From Symbiodinium sp. CCMP2592 (lineage: Eukaryota > Sar > Dinophyceae > Suessiales > Symbiodiniaceae), in contig CAJNDT010004713.1 of assembly GCA_905221615.1 (NCBI GenBank), positions 214,001 to 278,000 of the forward strand: DNA of 64,000 bases, written 5' to 3'. The stretch's first letter is position 1; the number at the start of each line of letters is the position of its first letter. The position numbers and the translations under genes were made by a program. Below the pieces are notes generated by a model that had not been told where the DNA came from, searched no databases, and saw only the letters and a program-made list of their open reading frames with translations. Shown here one piece after another: positions 35,800-46,200 of the stretch.

Positions 35800-35848
35800 C
35801 TCGGCTGCAGTACATGGCTTCTTCTTTAGTTTTACTTGGCTTCCTAGC

Positions 35849-36070
35849 CACGAACACGCCGCTCTTGGCCACACCCACCGCTCTTAGCCACACCTCTCTC
35901 CTAGCCACGAGCACGCCGCTCTTGGCCACACCCACCGCTCTTAGCCACACCTCTCTCCTAGCCACGAGCACGCCGCTCTTGGCCACACCCACCGCTCTTA
36001 GCCACACCTCTCTCCACGAACACGCCGCTCTTGAGCCACACCCACCGCTCTTAGCCACACCTCTCCCCTA
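35849..36070 (+). repeat. 57-bp minisatellite, about 3.5-4 copies
   Basis: The unit begins CTAGCCACGAGCACGCCGCT and recurs every 57 bases (19 codons). The repeat stays open as LLATSTPLLATPTALSHTS, but it follows the stop codon of the exon ending at 35799, so it is more likely 3' UTR or spacer than protein. Confidence 0.85.
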
Positions 36071-36980
36071 GCCACCCCCCAAAAAGGTAAACCCCCATAT
36101 GGGGGCGGGGGCCTTCAGAACGAGAATAGGGTTTTTTTCAAAGGGTTCTGGAAGGTAGACTGTCAGGCTAGAAGAATTATCAGAAGGGCTTCTGTGTGAT
36201 GTCGGGTCTTACAGGATGTTAGAAGTGGGGTCTGTAGCGATTTAGGACAAAGTGTGGTCTTACATACCCTGTAATCGAGGAATATATAGAGAGCCCAAAG
36301 CCTGTGGCGGACAATGTTTCCACGGTGGACCGCAAACTTACGTTGTCAGCATGTGCGTTTCTTCTAAGACTGCTTCTCCTTTAAGGGATGCCCAAGCGTT
36401 CCCCTGTTCTGGGTTTTGGGGTTTCAAGTTTCAGGGTCAGAGGGCTGAGCGTCGGTTCCAGGGTTTACAGGGTCGCGGGTTTTAGGGGATGGAGGCACGG
36501 GTAAGGGCCCAGTCAAGGGTTCGGAGCTTGAGGATGTGGCAGGCTGTAAGTTTTTTGGGTTTGCATAGAGCTTGATGTAATTACGGCGTTTTTAGGCTGA
36601 GTCGAGATCAAGTGCGGCACTCCGCACAACACGTCCTTGCAAAGGACATCAACTCCTAGATGAGTGGTCTTTGTTGCGTTGGACTGGTGGCCTGCGATGC
36701 TTGTTTTCCGGCTGCGCAAGCCCTAAACCCGAAACCCTAAACGGGAGTCAGCTACAGCCCAAGACCCGAGAAGCCGAGAGCCCTGAAAAATTAATCCGAA
36801 AACCTGAGGCCGTAAACCCAACAGCCCCAGACCCCAATCAGACAGAAAAGCAGCAGAGCCTTCAAAACGTCAGAACTCAGAACATTTACAGGAACCCTTT
36901 GAATGCCCAAAACCCTATATACTCCCCCCAGGACCCTAAAGCTCCAAATCCTTAAGCTGCTAAACCCCTAAACCCCACAA

Positions 36981-37140
36981 TGCCTTATAGTACCCTATAG
37001 ATCCCTTTACAGGAACCCCTAAACCCCCAGTACCCTATACATCCCTTTACAGGAACCCCTAAACCCCCAGTACCCTATAGATCCCTTTACAGGAACCCCT
37101 AAACCCCCAGTACCCTATAGATCCCTTGAAAGGATCCCCA
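36981..37140. repeat. 40-bp tandem repeat, 4 copies
   Basis: The unit TACCCTATAGATCCCTTTAC continues AGGAACCCCTAAACCCCCAG. Copies are nearly identical; the last diverges. The unit combines a CCCTAAA-type motif with the common CCCTTTAnAGGAACCC motif. Confidence 0.85.
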
Positions 37141-37168
37141 AAAAAAACCCAAAAGCGCTTCCAACCAG

Positions 37169-37254
37169 GCTCCCGCTACAGCGGACTCTCGGGGGAACGG
37201 TTCGCTCGGCTGTTGCTCCCCACCGTGGACGGGCCACTCAACTGCGTCAGCTAA
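37169..37254 (+). CDS. Candidate exon, possibly terminal
   Basis: AACCAG^GC then SRYSGLSGERFARLLLPTVD and GPLNCVS, followed by TAA at 37252-37254; a GC donor at 37250 would avoid the stop. It sits right after a 40-bp tandem repeat. Unrecognised. Confidence 0.42.
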
Positions 37255-37311
37255 TATTGGGTTTAGGGCTTATAGGGTTTAGGGTTTGTAGGGTTTAGGG
37301 TTTATGGCCTA

Positions 37312-37492
37312 ATTTTTGTGTTCATTTTCGGAACCCAAGAGAATATTAAGGATATTATTATTTTCGATCAGGAAAAAGCCAAGAGAATATATTCAAACAT
37401 GTTGTTGTTGTTGTTGTTGTTGTGGCTCTGAGGGGGGGTGCATCAGCTCCCAGGAGAATATGTTTTAAACTAGTGTTGTAATTGTGGTTCTG
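37312..37492. repeat. Family W, degenerate run
   Basis: TGTTCATTTTCGGAACCCAA, GAGAATATTAAGGATATTAT, a (TTG)n stretch at 37401-37424 and two GTGG(C/T)TCTGAG ends. Confidence 0.65.
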
Positions 37493-37685
37493 AGTGGGGT
37501 ATAGTCAACTGGGTTAGTGTTTGGGATTCTGACGGTTTAGACGGTGTTACGGTGTAGGGCTTGGGAATGTGAGGATTCAGGAGTTGGTGTTGGAAGTTGG
37601 GGTAAAGGATGGTTTTGCGTTGAGAGCTGTGGGGGGGGGGGTGCTTTTGGGGTTTAGCGAGCTGAGACGTTTCGTACAAGCATAT

Positions 37686-37764
37686 ATGGGTGGTTATCAA
37701 TATTAGGGTCCCTTTTGGGGGTCCCCATTATAGTACGGCACCTAATATTTAGGGTACCCAAAAG
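37686..37764. repeat. Hairpin D4, truncated against K2
   Basis: ATGGGTGGTTATCAATATTA to AGGGTACCCAAAAG; the right arm is missing where K2 begins. Confidence 0.8.
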
Positions 37765-37769
37765 CACTG

Positions 37770-37870
37770 ACTTAGTAGCTGCATGGAAAATTGTACACTT
37801 TCTGGGAGAGCATTATCCACTATAAACTGAAAGTGTACACCTTTGGGGGCTTATGAACTCAGCAACTAAG
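37770..37870. repeat. Hairpin K2
   Basis: ACTTAGTAGCTGCATGGAAA ... GTGTACACCTTTGGGGGCTT then CTCAGCAACTAAG. It interrupts or abuts D4. Confidence 0.85.
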
Positions 37871-38452
37871 CTTACTTGTGAGGTCAGAGCTAGCGGGTCT
37901 GTTTCGTAGGAATTTCTCATGTGGTTTCGTAGGGCTCTTGAGTGCAATCCGTCATGCGTCACCTGCACCAAGACGTACTTCGTGCAAACAGCTGCCGACT
38001 GAAGTCTGTGAAGACAAAAAATGCAACTCTTTGGAAAAGGTAGTGCTTGATGTTGGTACCACATCCATAGTTCTTCTTATTCACCAGGTTTTAATACAAG
38101 GTGTCTGATATCAGTTTCTATAAGGGTCAGTGCTTCTTCAGTTGGTCTATGTCTTTGCTTTGGGGGCTTTATTATAACTACAGCATAATGGGCCCCACAA
38201 CCCCATTCTAATTATTGAGGCCCCTAAATATTTCCGGCTTAAGTATGCTTAGACTATGCTTAGAGTCTTGGCTTGCTACTGGAGGGGACCGGAGCCCAAT
38301 CATCGCTAGCAAGAAGAAGCACATGAGGATGGTAGTTCCAGGGAAGAGATCTGAAGTATGTACTGGTTGCATACTTATTTTATGGTAGTATACCTATTAT
38401 GAGGACCCAACAGCAGTGACCCTAATCCTCAGACACCGCCAATGCAGCCCAG

Positions 38453-38583
38453 GAGAATCGCAGAGGCTGCCGACATTGCCGTCGGTGCCCCTTACTGCCC
38501 GTCACTTGCGGCATCGATTGAATCCGGCGTGAGGTGGCTAAACTTTTGGGTTTGGGTTCGCGTTTTCGCGTTTGCTCTACAAG
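38453..38583 (+). CDS. Candidate exon
   Basis: GCCCAG^G then RIAEAADIAVGAPYCPSLAA and SIESGVRW. The frame stays open to a textbook GT donor, CAAG^GTAAGT at 38584, but the last third may be degenerate repeat and the exon may end near 38530. Confidence 0.42.
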
Positions 38584-38733
38584 GTAAGTAAAAAAGACCC
38601 AGACTCGTGTTTCCAGGCTTTGGGGCATAGATTTCGCGCGGCGCACGTAAGGCACTTCAGCTGTTTCGAGCCCTGAGGTTCTCGAGCTTTGCCGTGACAG
38701 GGCCCAGTTGAGGATTGAGACTGCAACAGATTT

Positions 38734-38836
38734 GGGAGTTTCCGAAAATTAGGGGTACCTTATTCTGGGGGTCCTTATAATCAGGCTCCTATTATTTAGG
38801 GTGCTCTGTTTGGGTCCCCTATTTTTGGAAACTCCC
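38734..38836. repeat. Hairpin C3
   Basis: GGGAGTTTCCGAAAATTAGG ... CTATTTTTGGAAACTCCC. Confidence 0.9.
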
Positions 38837-39859
38837 ATTTAGGGTTTGCAGCTCAGGGTTCCAAAGGCATCAACCTGAAACCCCAAGCCCTAAACTTGTT
38901 CGTGCCTTCGGGCTTGCGGTTCAGGGTCATCCAGGGTCCCAGCCTTGATCTTGTTTTGGATCGAAGGGAGCCATCAGAGTGAAAGATCTACACTGCACGG
39001 GCACATCCCGGAGGAAGTTGGTTGCAAGCGTTCAGGCGTAAATCGATGCCATCACAGTCGCATAGAAGCTTGAAGTCTGAGTGGCTGCGATAGACATAAC
39101 AGTAGCAGCTAGTGCCTTGCTCCGTGGGTTACTTCATTCTAGGGTGAGGTGGTCTCGTGGTCTGAGGCATATCTAGGTCAGAAACAGCCACACGTGATAG
39201 CAGTCTACGGGTCGGGAGTTCACTCCGAGTTACAAAGTCCTTGTTCCCAGCTTATCCTGTTTTGCCAGGATAGTGTGAACCAGCGGAATCTCGCACGGCG
39301 CCCAATGCATGTCTGCGATGATGGGGCTCTGGAGGTTCAAGCCTTTTCCTGTTGCCTTGCTCACAACTTCCTCGAAGGGTTTGTAGCTGTGTGAGGTGTA
39401 GGGTTCAGTTCCGCTGTCACTCGCAACTAAAAGCATTGGCATTCGAGATCTAGATGTCCAGTTTTTCACTCGGTATGGGTTTCGGATATTTGTAACTGCC
39501 CCTGCTGCTTAGTATGGACACCTAATTATAATTATAAGTAAGTCCTGCCAGGCGTTTTCGTGCCTCCATTTGACCTGAGGCTGGCAACGTTTCACGGCCG
39601 GAGATGAATTGAGTCTGCGTGCCTTTGTGAGCTTAAGTGCGTGGGTGTGTCCCAAAACGGGGACATGGTGAGTAGGGTTTAGGGTTTAGCGAGTAGGGTT
39701 TCGGGTTTGGGGTATGGTAGAGTTGTAGTTTCGAGTAATGCCATTTAGTAAGGGCACACGTAGCCTCAACTATCTCACTGTGTATTAATCATGTCTAATC
39801 ATTTGCGTGAAAACCCGCCAGCCCCAAACCCTCTAAGACCTCAGAGGTGCCGTCTAGAC

Positions 39860-39960
39860 CCCAGACCTTCCAATACATCCCTTAATTAAGGAACCTACCT
39901 TAAACCATAGTAGGGTCCCTACTATGATCTAAGGTAATTTAGGGATATTGGAAGGTCTGG
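39860..39960. repeat. Hairpin F2
   Basis: CCCAGACCTTCCAATACATC ... GGGATATTGGAAGGTCTGG. Confidence 0.88.
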
Positions 39961-40287
39961 GAGGCTTGCAAGAGTCCCTCTACAACTTTTTCAGAGCCTA
40001 GTGAACTCCTATTCATAGAGCCTTTTGCAGCCATGATTTCGCGAGCCGTATACAACCCCATAGTAAACACTCCTGTGAGATCATGGTGTAAGGTTGAGGC
40101 TTCCGCTTAATGATTGGATCACTTCGGGGGCGAGCCGTGGATCTTCAGAGGTTTAGGTTTGGGACCTAATTTCACGGCTTAGAGTCTTAGGTTTCATTGT
40201 TGAAGATGTAGGTTGCAATACTGGGGGGGGGGCCTGTTCAGGTTAGTAGAGGTTCCGGAAGCAGAGTGCAGCTGCTGAGGTTGAGCC

Positions 40288-40410
40288 CCAGACCTTCGGG
40301 AGGATCCAAAAAGTAGCTCCCAAAAATGGGGGGTTCCTATAAAGTACCCTTAGTAGTATAGGGCCCCAAATTAGGGGATCTACTTTTTGGATCCTCCCGA
40401 GGGTCTGGGG
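40288..40410. repeat. Hairpin O1
   Basis: CCCCAGACCTTCGGGAGGAT, CCAAAAAGTAGC ... CTACTTTTTGGATCCTCCCG then AGGGTCTGGGG. Confidence 0.9.
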
Positions 40411-40610
40411 GCCTTGTGATGCCCGAGGTACGGCCTACTCCAACGCACCCTGAACCTTAAGCCCCCAAAACCCTCCACCCTAAAGACGCACCCAGAAGGC
40501 CTGCTGTAAACGAAGCCGGATCGATGGGTTTAAGATTAAGATCAGAGGCGCTTCCGGTTTAGGGGGAAATTCTTGCCGGGCCGATCGTGGAAGCAGCCTG
40601 AGCACCTGTA

Positions 40611-40713
40611 GAGTAGGTAACCTTTAACCGCTTTGGGGTTGTATAGTCCCTATATAACCCCTACATGACCAAAAAAGTTAACCTTCAGTTCCCCATGATA
40701 CCCGACAGGTAGG
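40611..40713. repeat. Hairpin G2
   Basis: GAGTAGGTAACCTTTAACCG ... AAAGTTAACCTTCAGTTCCC then CCGACAGGTAGG. Confidence 0.85.
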
Positions 40714-40763
40714 CTTTGTGTCGTGATCCCACACTTTTGCCCCTCAACCTAGATGCTGTAGCC

Positions 40764-40897
40764 TACTTGGAGGGTCGGGGACTTAGTAAGTGGGTAGTAA
40801 GTAGACTTATAAGTACCCTAAAAGGGACCCTAATTGGGTTATGGTACTTATAAGTCCCTAAAAGAACCAGTTACTAAGTTCTCCGACCCTCCAAGTA
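40764..40897. repeat. Hairpin A6
   Basis: TACTTGGAGGGTCGGGGACT ... CTCCGACCCTCCAAGTA. Candidate exon-free; sits before hairpin C4. Confidence 0.88.
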
Positions 40898-41005
40898 GAA
40901 TGCTACAGAAGGTAGGGCCCCGGAGACACAAGCGAAATTGTCGGATCCATATAAGCAAGAACCCAGACTGGAGTACATTTAACACCAAGAAACCCCAGAA
41001 GTGTA

Positions 41006-41108
41006 TGGGAGTTGCCGAAAATACAGGACCCTTATATGGTACCCTAAATAGTAGGCTCCTTATTACAAGGACCCCAGAATAGTGTACCCCCAATTTTCGG
41101 AAACTCCC
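41006..41108. repeat. Hairpin C4
   Basis: GGGAGTTGCCGAAAATACAG ... CAATTTTCGGAAACTCCC. Confidence 0.88.
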
Positions 41109-41463
41109 GTATGAAGCTTTACAGCATCTCCAGACTCAAAGCCTCCTAAACCTCAGCCTTTTGTGAGCTGCTTTCGGAGACCCTAAAGCCTAAAATCAGT
41201 AGCCAAAGAAGCGAGCGAAAATAAACTGTCTGATGTGGTGGGATCTCCTGACTGGATTGGCTTAGGGTCGCCATTTAAGGAAATGGAATGGCTGCTTCCA
41301 TTGGCTGCAGGCATGTCTCACTGCGTCCCCATGGCTGCCGGCCCTCCACTCCATTCAGACCTGGTGATATCTGGGGTCTTATCCTTCTCTCTCAGAAGTT
41401 GTGAAGGCATCATAAGCTCCGAAACAGATGTTAGGAAGCTTCTTGTTCATGAGCTCGGTTGAG

Positions 41464-41520
41464 GCGGCCATGGCAAGGCAAGCCTTAGCTTCGTTGCTAC
41501 AGACCCCTAATTCCAGAGTT
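41464..41520 (+). CDS. Candidate exon
   Basis: GGTTGAG^G then AAMARQALASLLQTPNSRV; donor GTT^GCGCCT (GC, phase 0). 19 clean codons. Hairpins F3 and G3 follow directly. Confidence 0.45.
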
Positions 41521-41540
41521 GCGCCTGGCAGACGGAGGAA

Positions 41541-41649
41541 CCCAGAGAGCCCAATACCTCTTAATGAAGGAATATGGCTTAAATTATATAGGGCTTCATA
41601 TTATGATTTAAGCCATATTCCTTAATTAAGAGGTATTGGGCTCTCTGGG
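41541..41649. repeat. Hairpin F3
   Basis: CCCAGAGAGCCCAATACCTC ... GAGGTATTGGGCTCTCTGGG, a perfect 20-base inverted end. Confidence 0.93.
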
Positions 41650-41662
41650 AATCAGTGGCAGT

Positions 41663-41769
41663 AGAGTAGGTAACCTTTAGCCTTTTTTGGGGTAGTATAG
41701 CCCCTATATAGTCCCTATGTAAGCAAAATAGGTTAACCTTTAGTTCCCCATGATTCCCCTGGCAAGTAG
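41663..41769. repeat. Hairpin G3
   Basis: GAGTAGGTAACCTTTAGCCT ... AGGTTAACCTTTAGTTCCCC; 13 bases after F3. Confidence 0.85.
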
Positions 41770-42497
41770 GAATCAGCAAGGCTAAAGGTCGAAACTTACT
41801 TTCGGTAGGTTTGACGATCGCGAGGCCAGGCTTAGCTCAGGGTCAGGATTTAGGGTTTAGGGTTTGAGGTCGAGTTTAAAGATCAGGCTAGAGACTTCTA
41901 GTGGCCTAACAGCATGAAGACTCGCTTACCATATGTAATGTAGGAAGATGTTAGAAGCCCCAGGTACTTCGGTCTCGACAGTCCGGCCCCCTTTCCAAGC
42001 CCTGCACCCTAGGGCATAAAAGCACAAAGTCCTCAAGCTGTTCAATGGCTCGTGTTTAGCGTAGCCTGAACCCTCAAACCGAAACCCTGACCCCGAAAGA
42101 CACGACGGCCTGGTGACCGCGGGGGGCCACCCACAACCGCACGAAAACGTGGATCTCCGTTTTCCAAAAAGACAGGCAGTCTAGGTGCTTGAAGGCATGT
42201 CCATGTGTTTTCCGCGTTTTGCAGGTGGCTTCGCATTGTCAGGTCCAGCTCAAGGCCATTTCTGTTCCTTCAAGCACTCTTTGCTTGCGGTTTAGGTCAG
42301 GCCTGCAAGTGTAGCTTTCTCGTGAACCCCTAAAGCCCCCAACACTATCACTGCAACATGGATCCCTTGACGCTGACCTAAGCCGGCGACGTATGTGCTT
42401 GGGGTTTTGGTTGCAGCCTTTCAACCTGTGTTTGTCCAGGGCGTTCAGCGTGTTTACCGTTGCCATGGGCAGGTCTCCTGAACAATACTCCTTGTCT

Positions 42498-42635
42498 TAC
42501 CTTTGGTTAGTAGGGAAACGAGGAATGGGGTACAAGTATAACTACTATTACTACCATATTACTACCATATTACTATCACATTACTACCATATTAACTACT
42601 ATTACTACCATTCTTCCATTCCCTACCAAAGGTAA
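42498..42635. repeat. Hairpin E2 with enlarged loop
   Basis: TTACCTTTGGTTAGTAGGGA ... CATTCCCTACCAAAGGTAA; the loop's TACTACCAT unit has expanded to about six copies (42541-42608). Confidence 0.9.
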
Positions 42636-42687
42636 GTTGTTTCCACGGGGAGACAACGTGACCAAGGACATGAAGCTATTGTACTAG

Positions 42688-42791
42688 CTTAACCTACCAA
42701 AACCTACTTTTTTGTAGGGTCCCTATAAATTCCATATTAGGGTTTATAACAAGAACCTACAAAAAAGTAGGGTTTGGTAGTTTAAGGTAGC
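42688..42791. repeat. Hairpin J2
   Basis: AGCTTAACCTACCAAAACCT ... AGGGTTTGGTAGTTTAAGGT with TTTTTTGTAGGGTCCC arms. Confidence 0.88.
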
Positions 42792-43013
42792 TCACGTCTT
42801 CAAGTCTACGCATCATGTCTGTTTTGAATTCTACACTCAAGAAAGCGAAGCTGTACTGCACCAGTTGGATCCCCGACGTATGCCCCAAGCCTTACGTGCC
42901 TTAAGCCTTACACCCTGAATCCTTTGGATGCCCACGGTTGCACTTACACTCAAAGCATCCCAGAGCAGGTGTGGCTGCAGACCTTGGGATCCAGATCACC
43001 CATTAAAGTAAAA

Positions 43014-43098
43014 GCCAGAAAGTTGGAATATGATTATCCTAAACCCTTTATGGTAAATTATAAGGTATCCTACCCTGAAACCATATTCCAACTTTCTG
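43014..43098. repeat. Hairpin B4, upstream of NAT10-like exon 1
   Basis: GCCAGAAAGTTGGAATATGA ... ACCATATTCCAACTTTCTG; shares a long interior with B3 with very few differences, so recently active. Confidence 0.9.
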
Positions 43099-43203
43099 CA
43101 GTTCCCTTTAACCCAAAGCCAATAGACTCAGACCCCGAAGTAGGCGGGCGCCGTAGACTCGGAGTTGTAGAAAAAGCTGGCCGTCCGGCATCGCCGCACA
43201 GCC

Positions 43204-43239
43204 ATGCGGAAGAAGGTCGACGGCCGGATACGGACGCTG
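43204..43239 (+). CDS. NAT10-like gene, exon 1 (start codon)
   Basis: Encodes MRKKVDGRIRTL, the invariant amino end of the family. The donor is CTG^GCCGCG (GC type, phase 0). An AG at 43199-43200, just before the ATG, could accept a trans-spliced leader as is usual in dinoflagellates; that is inference. Hairpin B4 ends about 105 bases upstream. Confidence 0.85.
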
Positions 43240-46200
43240 GCCGCGATCTTAACGAAAACCTGCAGGGATTGAGGGCCTGGGGATTTTAGGGTTTGGGGTT
43301 TAGGGTACCGGGTTCGGGGTTTAGGGCTTGGGGAAAACATCCAGGAGTTGAGGGCCTGGGCTTTGGTTTCTGGCTGAGGGTTCAGGGCCTTTAGAGTTTA
43401 GGTTAGAAGCTGCCCCTACCCTGTAGTAGTGGTATAATAGGAATATAAGAGGGCCCTAATATAATCCTATATAATCCTTATAGTCACTATTACAGGGTGG
43501 GGGCAGCTTCTAGAGTTTAGGGTTCAGGGCTCATTGTTTGGGGTCTTGGGTTTAGGGCCGTTTAGGGTTTGGAAGTCGCGATTGAGGGTTAGGCTTGTAG
43601 AGATACGACTGGAGTCCAAGATTTGTCGTGCATCAGCGCTAAAGGCTACTGGCCGGAAATTTCCTACCCTACTGGGCGAGAGACGTCGTTTCCGTCGCAA
43701 ATCCAGGGTTGAATGTCAGAATTTCTGAATTCACAACAGCTGCCATGAAGCCTTAATCCCCCTCTCTAGATCCCCAAAAACCAAAGTACGAGAGATTGAT
43801 ATACTTCTTCGGCCCCAGCGTAGGTACTGCTTGTTTAGGATTGTTTGAAGCCTTTCCATCAGGCTGACAGCCGCCCAGAAATCCCACATACTGAGCATCT
43901 GAGATTTCTTGGGCTCATATCAGCATGACCCCCTTGCAAACGAGGGGGGAATCTTCCTTGAGCCTAAGAACTCCGCAGCTAGCTTGCGGATCCCATTTAA
44001 GGATCCCTTCAAGGAAACCTTCCTACTGTAACCGTTCGACAAGCACCGTACAAGGCGAGTGTTGGGTTGCTCGTTGCCTTGGTCCTACCATACTTTCCTT
44101 GGGTTTTTCTTTTGTTCACATAAAACCCAAGAGAGTATTAAACCTAGTATTTTTATTATGGTTCTAGTCTAAGGGTGCATAGACTAAGCCACAGAGTAAC
44201 TTGGGCTCTATAGTCTCCTTAGGAAGGTTTTTTCATTTTTAGTCGTACAAAAGCCAAGAGAAGATTAGAAATAGTTTATTATGGTTCTAGGGGAGTATAG
44301 GGCTTTGCATCTTAGAAAAGCAGTCTTTGAGTTCTATGGACACCTGAAGAATTGCAGATATTCAAGCCTTCGATTATACCTTGATTACAGTGTTTTATCC
44401 CGAAGCCGCATGGTGTGTCCTAAGGCTCCCTTATTTTATACCCCGTACAGGTACAACGAATCCTTCGGTTTAGTTCCGTCCCGGCAGGACTAAGGCTGTA
44501 CTTGGCCGGCTTCGGCTTCTGGTTTGGGTCCCATGATCCTAGTCTCGCACCCTTATACATCCCAATTGAAAGAGCAGAGCTTATCCTGAAAGTGCCATTT
44601 GTGTAAGCCTGAGGTCGAAAATGGCATCAAGACGCACACGCGCAGCATGTTCGTCATCGCCGCTTGGCACAAGCGGGGTCGTACTCCCAGAGAGCCCAAT
44701 AACCCTTAATTAAGGAATATGGCTTAAATCATACTATGAACCCCTATATAATATAAGCCATGTTCCTTAATTAAGGAGTATTGGGCTCTCTGGGCTTCTC
44801 TTTCGCCATCCCAAGCACAGGAAACCCTGAAGCCTTGGATTCGTCTGAATCGGAAGTCCACTTAGGTGGGCGACCGCGGCCGCGACCAGGCGGGGGGAAT
44901 TGTTCTAAAGATCCGTCTAGAAAAGCAGTGCTCGGAAGTGGGTTTGATTTGGTGTAGCATAGACCCTACGAAAGAGTAACCTTGTGAAGCAACAAAACTG
45001 CACTGCCGGGTTTAGGTGGTTCGGTAGGTTCTTCGAAAGCAGCAAAGAGATAATCTTGTTTCAAGGGACTCCAAGCACAGCTCAGAGGTGGTCAACCTGC
45101 ACTTCATGATGCACAAGATCTCCAATACCAAGCCATCAGTTTTGTGGCCGCGGCCCTATGAAAAAGGACTTTGCCGGGACGTGTGTTCCGTTTTAAGATA
45201 TTCTACGTACATCTGCATACATACCTGTGTCTATATGTCTCTCCCCGGGTGTTTATCTGTCTGTTTGTCAGTCTGTCTACTCGTACCTGTCGGGTCGCAT
45301 GCTTCGGGGTGCATGCGGCGCGTGGTTTGTCGCTGCTTGGAGATGCGCGCTGGCATAGTATCAAGTGATATTTCCGTCGATTGTTACTTCGCGGCTGGTG
45401 TCTACATTCGTGAAGAATGGGATCAAAAGCTGGACTCCGAAAGTAGAAAAGCCATGCTGCATTCCTGTCTTCACCACCTTTAGTATTCCCGCAAACCCTA
45501 AACCTGAGCCCTAAACCCTGAACCCTTAGATGTTGGTGATGTCTTGGTTTTTTTCCTTGGAATTCACACAGACCGAGTCTTCAGATGGACTGTGGTCTGC
45601 TCGTTGCTGATAGTGTATCAGTATTATCACCAGTATTGTTAGTCTTCTTATTACTGTATATCTATATACATATATAGATTTGAAAGAAAGCCTTGGATAG
45701 TTTTGGGGATGGCGGCTGCAGGGTTTGTGGTGAACAAGCGTTTTGGGCTTCGGTGTTGCATGTTCCTTGACTACCCGGTAGCTCGGTTGCTCTAAGTTGG
45801 GTCTCCTCTGGGCCCTTAACAAAGCGTGGCATTTTTCTAGCAAATACCCACAGCTCCAAGCACTAAACCCCAAGCCCTAGACCATAACTCTAAGGCGACC
45901 CCGAGAAAACACAGAACCGCAGGTGCTACAAGTAGTATCGAACACTGTTTGTTAGGGTTCTGGTCAATGTACTGAATGCTTACATTAAAGCTTCTCGCGA
46001 CCCTCATAGACCCATTTTCCAACTAATGTAGGAGCCTGATTCAGAAACCCTGGGCCTATAACCCCAAAACAATCGGATCCATGTAAGGAACCCTAATAAA
46101 GGCTCAAGGTTTCTTAATCATTTTCCTACGTTATGAAGGTGCTACAAGAAGGAGCTCGGCTTCAGCACCCACCGGAAAAAGCGTATGAAGCAGGCGGAGC

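Noticed and set aside
35814-36071. Open frame through the 57-bp minisatellite
   Set aside because: It is open only because the repeat unit is a multiple of three and lacks stops. It follows a natural stop codon and has no protein-like variation.
36981-37140. CRISPR-like array
   Set aside because: Contiguous 40-bp tandem repeats without unique spacers, in a eukaryotic context.
39149-39469. Overlapping + and - frames of about 80 codons
   Set aside because: Both look moderately protein-like, neither has AG^G edges or a recognisable motif, and choosing a strand would be a guess.
44659-44680. Exon 2 of NAT10 running on to CGGGGTC^GTACTC and joining 45086 directly
   Set aside because: It gave AAWHKRG in place of VGDRGRDQ. 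The micro-exon at 44866 restores the exact motif with better junctions.
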